The notes under the pieces were generated by a model that saw only the letters and a program-made list of their open reading frames with translations, was not told the origin of the DNA and did no database searches. From an uncultured Lachnospiraceae bacterium (lineage in GTDB: Bacteria > Bacillota > Clostridia > Lachnospirales > Lachnospiraceae): a stretch of DNA of 5,126 nucleotides. Positions 1 to 4,713 of the stretch are shown piece by piece; positions within the stretch are counted from its first letter, which is position 1; each line of letters begins with the position of its first letter. The stretch is taken from NCBI GenBank assembly GCA_946413945.1, contig CAMKMR010000151.1, forward strand, positions 1-5,126, written 5' to 3'. A program made the position numbers and the translations under genes.

Positions 1-5
1 TCTTT

Positions 6-302
6 ATGATAAAAGCTTTTATAATACCATCAAAAATGATGAGTTTACCTATGCATGTTGCTAAGATAGTTGAAAAAATCGGCATAGCTATAGCATCTTT
101 TGTTATCTTGGTATTACTGGCATATTTAATAATAGTATATGTTAAATATTGGAATAAAACAAATAAAGACGAAAATTATATAAAGGAAAAAATGCAGGCA
201 TTTGATAAAACTGAAATGATTAAAAAATTAATTGTTAGTCTTGAAGATCTAAGTGAAGATGAATTAAATAGAATCATTAATAAAGATATAGAGGATTTTT
301 GA
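6..302 (+). CDS. Small single-pass membrane protein of unknown function, possibly cut at its 5' end
   Basis: I do not recognise this 98-residue protein. It has a short, mildly basic N-terminus (Lys 3, 10, 20, 24), one hydrophobic segment at about residues 25-46 that looks like a transmembrane helix, and a charged soluble tail of about 50 residues ending in an acidic stretch (SEDELNRIINKDIEDF). The tail probably forms helices. The ATG at position 6 has only five bases before it and the frame has no stop upstream of it in view. The true start, and any ribosome binding site, could therefore lie outside the window, and this may be the C-terminus of a longer protein. It is richer in A+T than the thi genes. 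It ends about 110 bp before the thi promoter, so it is probably a separate transcription unit. No function is assigned. Confidence 0.55.
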   Translation: MIKAFIIPSKMMSLPMHVAKIVEKIGIAIASFVILVLLAYLIIVYVKYWNKTNKDENYIKEKMQAFDKTEMIKKLIVSLEDLSEDELNRIINKDIEDF

Positions 303-414
303 TAGTCTTTTTTGGAACGTAGGTGGACTTAGAGCCAAAGGAAGCTATTACTTAATGAAGTGTATATAATGGGAAAAACTGTAAATAAGTTAATTGAGAT
401 AGAATAATACAAAT

Positions 415-443
415 TTGACAATGAGTCATTTTGGGTTTACAAT
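415..443 (+). promoter_or_regulatory. Sigma-A type promoter for the thi operon
   Basis: A perfect -35 box TTGACA (415-420) is separated by exactly 17 bases from a -10 box TACAAT (438-443), one mismatch from consensus. Transcription should begin near 449-451, about 20 nt before the TPP aptamer, which is the usual geometry for a riboswitch leader. I found no better promoter between here and thiE, so the thi genes probably depend on this start and pass through the riboswitch. Confidence 0.8.
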
Positions 444-469
444 CATTAACTGTTTAAATTAAATAACAA

Positions 470-559
470 TGATATGCGGGAGCTTGTGTGCCAGGCTGAG
501 AGGAAGTTAAGAACTTCGACCGGTAACCTGATTTGGATAATGCCAACGTAGGGATAATA
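470..559 (+). promoter_or_regulatory. TPP riboswitch aptamer (THI-box)
   Basis: The conserved TPP-aptamer blocks appear in order. P3 is GCTTG (482-486) with CAGGC (492-496). The pyrimidine-binding CTGAGA follows at 496-501. P2 is formed by CGG (477-479) and CCG (520-522). The pyrophosphate-side block CCTGATTTGGATAATGCCA runs from 527 to 545, and CGTAGGGA from 547 to 554. P5 is TTGG (533-536) with CCAA (543-546), a paired change from the common CTGG/CCAG that keeps the helix intact. An accessory hairpin GAAGTT-AAG-AACTTC (503-517) sits after the CTGAGA block. P1 is short and AT-rich, so its outer edges are approximate. TPP binding should favour termination downstream and turn off thiESFGH. Confidence 0.95.
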
Positions 560-615
560 AACTGAATTTTAAAGATCAGCTTGTTTTAATAATACGATTT
601 TTATGGAGTATCCTT
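550..615 (+). promoter_or_regulatory. Predicted antiterminator pairing of the TPP riboswitch
   Basis: AGGGATA (550-556), which supplies the 3' strands of aptamer P4 and P1, can pair with TATCCTT (609-615), part of the 5' arm of the terminator hairpin. This gives seven consecutive pairs including one G-U. The pairing excludes both the ligand-bound aptamer and the terminator, which is the expected logic of a TPP OFF switch. GGATA (535-539) offers a weaker alternative partner for TATCC. This is a manual prediction. Confidence 0.6.
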
Positions 616-634
616 TTTGGGGTACTCTTTTTTT
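606..634 (+). terminator. Intrinsic terminator of the TPP riboswitch expression platform
   Basis: GAGTATCC (606-613) pairs with GGGTACTC (620-627), eight pairs including one T-G. The loop is TTTTTG and the stem is followed directly by seven T residues (628-634). It lies about 50 nt after the aptamer and about 170 nt before thiE. When TPP is bound this hairpin should form and stop transcription before the operon. Confidence 0.88.
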
Positions 635-725
635 GCGTAGGCAACGAGCCGTGAGGCGAGAGGGCATTGCGAAGTTGAGCCATAAGGCGAGATGCACGAA
701 GTTGATCCGCAAGTCGAGATATTGA
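633..725. repeat. Three degenerate copies of a roughly 30-bp GAG-rich unit
   Basis: Three imperfect tandem units start at about 633, 667 and 697. Unit 2 (667-696) reads TTGCGAAGTTGAGCC followed by ATAAGGCGAGATGCA. Unit 1 is the same with a few extra bases and GAGCCGTGAGGCGAGAGGGCA at its core. Unit 3 starts CGAAGTTGATCCGCAAGTCGAGAT and is the most diverged. Units 1 and 2 each hold a tiny hairpin, GCC-(4 nt)-GGC, at 648-657 and 679-688. The block lies between the riboswitch terminator and the inverted-repeat element, with no gene in it. It is more GC-rich than the leader around it, which suggests an inserted or expanded element. Confidence 0.6.
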
Positions 726-733
726 CTAAATAA

Positions 734-788
734 GTTAACATAAAAATGGACCATAGCCCCCGGGACCTAGGTCCACATTTATGTTAAC
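734..788. repeat. Dispersed inverted-repeat (hairpin) element, copy 1, in the thi leader
   Basis: The left arm GTTAACATAAAAATGGACC (734-752) is complementary to the right arm (770-788) at 17 of 19 positions. The centre (753-769) is C/G-rich, and a perfect 12-bp palindrome GGACCTAGGTCC covers 763-774. The left arm is identical over 19 bases to the start of copy 2 at 4713. The two arm mismatches fall at 745-746 against 776-777, so the right arm has CACATTTATG where copy 2 has a run of five T. Copy 1 should therefore form a hairpin in the leader RNA without a strong terminator U-tract toward thiE. It ends six bases before the thiE Shine-Dalgarno AGGAG. Confidence 0.85.
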
Positions 789-803
789 TAAAAAGGAGAT
801 AAG

Positions 804-1427
804 ATGGCAGATAAAAAATTATATTTTATTACGGACAGTACGCTGTATGAGAGGGATGAATTCCTTCGAAGAGTTGAAGAGGCTTTAAAGGCCGGGGTGT
901 CTTTGATACAGCTTCGTGAAAAGAATAAAACTACAAGAGAATATATAGAAATGGCGACAGCGGTGCATGATCTGACAAAAAAATATAATGTGCCTCTTAT
1001 AATAGATGACCGTGTGGATGTAATGCTGGCGGTCGATGCAGAAGGTGTCCATCTTGGCGCAGAAGATATGCCCCTTGATATGGCAAGAAAGCTAATCGGT
1101 CCGGATAAAATCCTGGGTGCCACCACAAAAACTGTTGAAGCCGCTCGTGCCGCTTATGAAAATGGAGCTGATTATCTTGGGGTTGGAGCCATTTTCCCAA
1201 CTACTACAAAGGTTAAGACTATCCTTACTTCGACAGATACGCTTTCAAAAATATGCAAAAATGTTCCTATCCCCGTTTTTTCTATAGGTGGTCTTAATCC
1301 TTCTAATTTAGATGTGTTAAATGGAATTGATATTGAAGGAGTCTGCGTGGTATCAGCTATCATGAAGGCTGATTCACCTTATAATGCCACATTAGAGATG
1401 CAGAGAGCAATCTCCCAGCTCAATTAA
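804..1427 (+). CDS. thiE: Thiamine-phosphate synthase (thiamine-phosphate pyrophosphorylase)
   Basis: ThiE couples HMP pyrophosphate with thiazole phosphate, releasing pyrophosphate and forming thiamine phosphate, the joining step of the pathway in the cytosol. The 207 residues match the family's usual size for a single TIM barrel. Visible signatures are QLREK (36-40), the metal/pyrophosphate-binding D69 and D88 (in LIIDDRVD and VHLGAEDMP, spaced 19 apart as in the Bacillus subtilis enzyme), GVGAIFPTTTK (126-136), IGG (161-163) and VVSAI (182-186). The residue before D69 is Asp, where most family members have Asn. The start is supported by AGGAG at 794-798, five bases before ATG. It is the first gene after the TPP riboswitch and so the first to be shut off by TPP. 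It makes the operon a thiazole-plus-coupling unit. Confidence 0.95.
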   Translation: MADKKLYFITDSTLYERDEFLRRVEEALKAGVSLIQLREKNKTTREYIEMATAVHDLTKKYNVPLIIDDRVDVMLAVDAEGVHLGAEDMPLDMARKLIGPDKILGATTKTVEAARAAYENGADYLGVGAIFPTTTKVKTILTSTDTLSKICKNVPIPVFSIGGLNPSNLDVLNGIDIEGVCVVSAIMKADSPYNATLEMQRAISQLN

Positions 1428-1482
1428 TATTAAGCTTAACTAAATAAAAAATAAGATAGATTATTTTTAGAAAGGAGCTCAT

Positions 1483-1677
1483 ATGGTAAAAGTAAATGGC
1501 GAGTCATATGAAATGGATGGCAGATCGGTAGCATTTATGCTGGATAGTCTTAACTATGACAGGACAAAAATCGCAGTTGAACTTAACGAGGACATAGTTC
1601 CTAAGCAAACTTATGAAGAGACAATCTTAAAAAATGGCGACGTAGTTGAAGTAGTAAGTTTTGTGGGCGGCGGCTGA
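1483..1677 (+). CDS. thiS: Sulfur carrier protein ThiS
   Basis: This is a 64-residue ubiquitin-fold sulfur carrier. Its C-terminal glycine is adenylated by ThiF, converted to a thiocarboxylate, and then gives sulfur to ThiG for thiazole formation. The key sign is the C-terminal VSFVGGG, ending in the obligatory Gly-Gly, after the typical ILKNGDVVEVV strand (49-59). The N-terminal MVKVNGESYEM and the IAVELNEDIVPK segment (31-42) also fit the family, and the length is normal. The start is fixed by AAAGGAG (1471-1477), five bases before ATG. It follows thiE by 55 bp. That gap contains an AT-only inverted repeat, AAAAATAA (1447-1454) with TTATTTTT (1461-1468), and the palindrome TTAAGCTTAA (1430-1439); neither looks like an effective terminator. 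Confidence 0.95.
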   Translation: MVKVNGESYEMDGRSVAFMLDSLNYDRTKIAVELNEDIVPKQTYEETILKNGDVVEVVSFVGGG

Positions 1678-1711
1678 TAAAGGAGATTTTTTTCATTAAT
1701 CAGCAGCTTTT
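1673..1711 (+). other. thiS-thiF spacer hairpin enclosing an orphan Shine-Dalgarno
   Basis: GCTGAT (1673-1678), which includes the thiS stop codon, pairs with ATCAGC (1699-1704). The 20-nt loop holds AAAGGAGAT, a strong ribosome-binding sequence with no ATG, GTG or TTG at a usable distance. The following T run is only four bases (1708-1711), so this is at most a weak terminator. It may be a processing or stability element, or the scar of a lost gene start. thiF has its own separate site, GTGAGGG at 1734-1740. Confidence 0.4.
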
Positions 1712-1747
1712 ATATCCATAAATTTAGTATTTAGTGAGGGAATCATC

Positions 1748-2389
1748 ATGAACAACATTCCATCAAAAGAAGAATTTTACGAGGCCCTTAGCGTAAGGCA
1801 TGGCAAGGAAAATCAAGAAAAATTCCGGGCGGCGACGGTTGCAGTTTGTGGCCTTGGGGGCCTTGGTTCAAATATTTCCATCTGCCTTGCAAGAGCGGGT
1901 GTAGGAAAACTTATTTTAATTGACTTCGATAAGGTTGATATAACAAACATTCATAGACAGCAGTATAAGCTTGCCCAGATCGGGATGGATAAAACAAAGG
2001 CGTTAGCAGAAAACCTGAGAGATATAAATCCATTTATGGAAATAGAAACTCATCAAACAAGGATAAATGAATCTAACATCCAGGATCTTATCCAGGAGGC
2101 GGACATAGTCTGCGAGGCATTTGATAATGCTGCGAGCAAGGCTATGCTGGTTAATTATGTGCTGGAGAATTACCCTGATAAATATATTGTTTCCGGATCA
2201 GGCATGGCTGGATTTAAAAGCGCCAATATGATAAAGACAAAGAAATTATCAAAAAGGTTTTATCTTTGCGGCGACGGTGTCAGTGATGTAAACCTGGGAA
2301 TCGGACTCATTTCCGCAAGAGTTATGGCATGTGCGGCTCACGAAGCCCATATGGTTCTAAGAATTCTCATGGGAGAGACGGATGTGTAA
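1748..2389 (+). CDS. thiF: ThiS adenylyltransferase ThiF, short (clostridial, family 2) form
   Basis: ThiF is an E1-like enzyme that uses ATP to adenylate the C-terminal glycine of ThiS, preparing it for sulfur transfer. The 213-residue protein is a Rossmann-type adenylation domain. The nucleotide-binding GLGGLGSN lies at 35-42, and the acidic end of strand two is followed by the Asn/Arg/Gln group LIDFDKVDITNIHRQQY (57-73). K82 lies in the DKTKA stretch, and the metal-binding D126 sits in EAFDNAASK. It lacks the paired CxxC zinc ligands of Escherichia coli ThiF/MoeB; its five cysteines (34, 46, 122, 174, 195) form no CxxC. This fits the compact ThiF group common in anaerobes. The start is supported by GTGAGGG (1734-1740), seven bases before ATG. 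Its place directly after thiS supports the assignment. Confidence 0.92.
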   Translation: MNNIPSKEEFYEALSVRHGKENQEKFRAATVAVCGLGGLGSNISICLARAGVGKLILIDFDKVDITNIHRQQYKLAQIGMDKTKALAENLRDINPFMEIETHQTRINESNIQDLIQEADIVCEAFDNAASKAMLVNYVLENYPDKYIVSGSGMAGFKSANMIKTKKLSKRFYLCGDGVSDVNLGIGLISARVMACAAHEAHMVLRILMGETDV

Positions 2390-2447
2390 ATTAGCACTGA
2401 GGAGCCTTAAGAAGTGGCGGATGTGTAAATAAAGAGCTACCCGCCAT
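2379..2447 (+). repeat. 13-bp direct repeat of the thiF 3' end, plus a GC-rich hairpin
   Basis: CGGATGTGTAAAT, spanning the thiF stop codon at 2379-2391, recurs exactly at 2418-2430, 39 bp downstream. Weaker similarity before each copy (CTAAGAA against TTAAGAA) suggests an old partial duplication of the gene end. The second copy starts within the hairpin TGGCGG (2415-2420) with CCGCCA (2441-2446), which has a 20-nt loop and no T run after it, so it is not an intrinsic terminator. A second near-repeat follows, CATGC(TA)AAAGTT against CATGCC(AT)AAAAGTT at about 2446-2478. The 123-bp spacer contains no convincing gene. Confidence 0.5.
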
Positions 2448-2512
2448 GCTAAAAGTTGTTCGTCATGCCATAAAAGTTTAATAACAGTCGGAATAAAAAA
2501 GAGGAAAATAAT

Positions 2513-3301
2513 ATGGTAGATAATAAAATGAATTTAGATAATGACAAGCTTGTGATCGGTGGCAGGGAGTTTAATTCCCGCTTTATCCTTGGGTCTGGCA
2601 AATATTCCATGAAGCTTATCGAAGCTGCTATAAAGGATGCCGGGGCCGAGATAATCACACTTGCGGTAAGACGTACAAATACAAAGGAAGAGGAAAATAT
2701 CCTTGATTTCATCCCTGAAAATGTAACTCTTCTTCCTAATACAAGCGGCGCAAGAGATGCAAAGGAAGCTGTAAGAATCGCACGTTTGGCAAGGGAACTG
2801 GGCTGTGGTGATATGGTAAAGATTGAGATAATGAAAGATACTAAATATCTTCTGCCTGATAACTATGAGACTATCAAAGCTACTGAAATACTTGCAAAAG
2901 AAGGCTTTATCGTAATGCCTTATATGTATCCGGATCTAAACTGTGCAAGAGAACTTGTAAATGTTGGCGCAGCTTCAGTTATGCCTCTTGCTTCACCTAT
3001 AGGTTCAAATAAGGGACTTGCAACAAAAGAATTCATACAGATTTTGATCGATGAGATAGATCTTCCTATTATTGTTGACGCAGGCATTGGAAAGCCTTCT
3101 CAGGCCTGTGAAGCAATGGAAATGGGTGCTGCCGCAGTTATGGCAAATACTGCTCTTGCTACAGCAGGTGATCTTATGCTTATGGCATCAGCTTTTAAGG
3201 ATGCGATAAATGCAGGTCGTAAGGCTTATCTTTCAGGACTTGGCCGCGTACTCCAGAGAGGAGCAGCATCGTCAGATCCACTTACAGGATTTCTGAGATA
3301 G
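2513..3301 (+). CDS. thiG: Thiazole synthase ThiG
   Basis: ThiG builds the thiazole phosphate ring from 1-deoxy-D-xylulose 5-phosphate, the thiocarboxylate of ThiS and dehydroglycine, which ThiH supplies here. The 262-residue TIM barrel is of normal length. Recognisable parts are FILGSGKY (24-31), ITLAVRRTN (48-56), and the segment MVKIEIMKDTKYLLPD (101-116) with the predicted Schiff-base lysine K103. Phosphate-site loops follow at GAASVMPLASPIGSNKGL (152-169) and VDAGIGKPSQA (188-198), then MANTALATAGD (210-220). The C-terminus matches the family (GRVLQRGAASSDPLTGFLR). GAGGA at 2501-2505, seven bases before ATG, supports this start over the internal Met-6. The 123-bp gap from thiF holds repeats but no strong terminator, so it should be co-transcribed. 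Confidence 0.96.
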   Translation: MVDNKMNLDNDKLVIGGREFNSRFILGSGKYSMKLIEAAIKDAGAEIITLAVRRTNTKEEENILDFIPENVTLLPNTSGARDAKEAVRIARLARELGCGDMVKIEIMKDTKYLLPDNYETIKATEILAKEGFIVMPYMYPDLNCARELVNVGAASVMPLASPIGSNKGLATKEFIQILIDEIDLPIIVDAGIGKPSQACEAMEMGAAAVMANTALATAGDLMLMASAFKDAINAGRKAYLSGLGRVLQRGAASSDPLTGFLR

Positions 3302-3311
3302 AGGTAGAAAG

Positions 3312-3445
3312 AATAAAGATATTCTCACACCGGAATCCTGATCTAGAACATAAAGAACAAGGAAAGCGGCGCACCGGAATCCTAGAGTTGAAGTAACATA
3401 TTGTATGGATAAAAAGTAAGGAAAGCGGCACAGTATTCCTTATCC
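3312..3445 (+). repeat. Three imperfect ~25-bp repeats with hairpin potential between thiG and thiH
   Basis: Unit 2 (3359-3383) is AAGGAAAGCGGC, then G, then CACCGGAATCCT. Unit 1 (3312-3339) keeps only the right half, CACCGGAATCCT (3328-3339). Unit 3 (3418-3440) keeps the left half AAGGAAAGCGGC (3418-3429) and a diverged right half ending ATTCCT. Unit 2 can fold with AGGA/TCCT and CGG/CCG around a CGCA loop. Unit 3 gives the seven-pair stem TAAGGAA (3417-3423) with TTCCTTA (3436-3442), or alternatively GGATAA (3407-3412) with TTATCC (3440-3445), ending directly before the thiH Shine-Dalgarno at 3446. The 155-bp spacer has no gene and no T-tract terminator. The function is unknown; RNA processing or control of thiH translation is possible. 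Confidence 0.6.
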
Positions 3446-3456
3446 AGGAGGCAGAT

Positions 3457-4713
3457 ATGGAGAATCATTTTTTTGTAGATTCGGATGAATTATCCCCAAA
3501 GGCATTGGAGATTAAGCATAGAATAGAGACTGATCCAAAGGCTAGAACAAATCATATGGAATATCTTCCGGGGATGGATGTTCTTAAGTCAGATATATGT
3601 GAAAAAGTAATGAGTCATATGAAATCGTACGACTACAGCAAATATACAGCGCTGGATGTAAGAAGAGCGCTTAACCATGAAAGATGTACCATTGATGATT
3701 TCAAGGCGCTTCTTTCACCGGCGGCAGAGCCATTTTTAGAGGAAATGGCACAAAGAGCAAGCCAGGAAACAAGTAAGCATTTTGGCAATACGGTTTACAT
3801 TTTCACGCCAATCTATATAGCAAATTATTGCGAGAATTACTGCATTTATTGCGGTTTCAACTGCTATAACAAGATAAATCGCCTGAAGCTCAGCCTTGAA
3901 GAGATTGAGCATGAGATGAAAGTTATCAGCGACAGCGGAATGGAGGAAATCCTTATACTTACTGGGGAAAGCCCGGCCATGTCAGATGTGAGGTACATCG
4001 GTGAGGCATGTAAGATCGCTAGGAAATATTTTCGCATGGTAGGGATCGAGGTTTATCCTGTAAATGTTGAAGATTACAAATATTTGCATGAATGCGGTGC
4101 GGATTATGTTACGGTTTTCCAGGAAACTTACGACACTGATAGATATGAGCAGTTACATTTGATGGGAAATAAGAGAATCTGGCCATACCGTTTTGATGCA
4201 CAGGAAAGGGCCCTGATGGGCGGCATGAGGGGAGTTGCATTTTCAGCGCTGCTGGGACTTTCAGATTTTAGAAAGGATGCTCTGGCGACAGCCCTACATG
4301 TATATTTCCTGCAGCGAAAATATCCTCATGCGGAAATGTCACTTTCCTGCCCAAGACTTAGACCTATCATAAATAACGAGACCATAAATCCACTTGATGT
4401 GGGAGAAAAGCAGCTCTGCCAGATACTATGTGCCTATAGAATCTTCCTTCCTTTCGCCGGGATCACGGTATCATCCCGCGAATCGGCACAGTTTAGAAAT
4501 GGAATCGTAAAGATAGCAGCGACTAAGGTATCTGCCGGAGTTTCAACGGGAATTGGAGATCATGAAGATAAGTATGAAAAAAGAAAAGAAGCAACGGATG
4601 TACATGGCGACGAGCAGTTTGAGATAGCTGACGAAAGAAGCCTTCAAAATATGTATAGTGACATTTCTTCGGAAGGTCTTCAGCCGGTATTAAATGACTA
4701 TATCTTCACTTAG
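3457..4713 (+). CDS. thiH: 2-iminoacetate (dehydroglycine) synthase ThiH, a radical SAM tyrosine lyase
   Basis: ThiH uses S-adenosylmethionine and a 4Fe-4S cluster to cleave tyrosine into p-cresol and dehydroglycine, which ThiG consumes. The oxygen-sensitive cluster fits an anaerobe. The 418-residue protein has an N-terminal helical region (1-110) and then a radical SAM barrel. The cluster motif CENYCIYC puts cysteines at 125, 129 and 132. The SAM-contacting region ILTGE is at 167-171, and EVYPVNVEDYKYL (198-210) and VTVFQETYD (218-226) lie further in. The C-terminal HGDEQFEIADERS (383-395) and the ending GLQPVLNDY look full-length. The lack of a C-terminal cysteine cluster argues against the related HydG. 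A strong AGGAGG (3446-3451), five bases before ATG, fixes the start. The stop codon TAG shares its last base with the downstream repeat element. Confidence 0.95.
   Translation: MENHFFVDSDELSPKALEIKHRIETDPKARTNHMEYLPGMDVLKSDICEKVMSHMKSYDYSKYTALDVRRALNHERCTIDDFKALLSPAAEPFLEEMAQRASQETSKHFGNTVYIFTPIYIANYCENYCIYCGFNCYNKINRLKLSLEEIEHEMKVISDSGMEEILILTGESPAMSDVRYIGEACKIARKYFRMVGIEVYPVNVEDYKYLHECGADYVTVFQETYDTDRYEQLHLMGNKRIWPYRFDAQERALMGGMRGVAFSALLGLSDFRKDALATALHVYFLQRKYPHAEMSLSCPRLRPIINNETINPLDVGEKQLCQILCAYRIFLPFAGITVSSRESAQFRNGIVKIAATKVSAGVSTGIGDHEDKYEKRKEATDVHGDEQFEIADERSLQNMYSDISSEGLQPVLNDYIFT

Noticed and set aside
282..313. Possible terminator of the first gene: AAAGAT (282-287) with GTCTTT (305-310), then T residues
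   Set aside because: The stem is six pairs with one wobble and a 17-nt loop, and overlaps the end of the coding region. It is too weak to call.
365..370. TATAAT box that could be a second promoter upstream of the thi leader
   Set aside because: The hexamer is perfect but nothing resembling TTGACA lies 16-18 bases upstream, and the better-formed promoter is at 415-443.
369..407. Twelve-codon ORF starting ATGGGAAAAACT
   Set aside because: There is no Shine-Dalgarno before it, it lies upstream of the mapped promoter elements, and such a length is expected by chance in AT-rich DNA.
633..725. CRISPR-like array
   Set aside because: The units are adjacent and degenerate, with no unique spacers of constant length and no cas genes in view.
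722..750. TTGACT as a -35 box for a riboswitch-independent thiE promoter
   Set aside because: No -10 like hexamer lies at 15-19 bases spacing; the sequence there is repeat-arm AAATGGA.
569..754. Minus-strand 61-codon ORF across the leader
   Set aside because: It runs over the riboswitch terminator and the repeat block, has no ribosome binding site that stands out, and encodes nothing recognisable. It is a by-product of non-coding repeats.
788..1363. Three minus-strand ORFs opposite thiE (788-1126, 997-1200, 1172-1363)
   Set aside because: They are antisense shadows of a clear thiE. Their low-complexity Ser/Arg/His translations are typical of wrong-frame reading.
2449..2712. Minus-strand 87-codon ORF opposite the start of thiG
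   Set aside because: It overlaps the well-supported thiG N-terminus and the thiF-thiG spacer, with a Ser/Phe-rich translation that matches no family I know.
3457..4713. HydG (hydrogenase cofactor tyrosine lyase) instead of ThiH
   Set aside because: The C-terminal cysteine motif for HydG's second cluster is missing, and the gene sits directly behind thiSFG under a TPP riboswitch.
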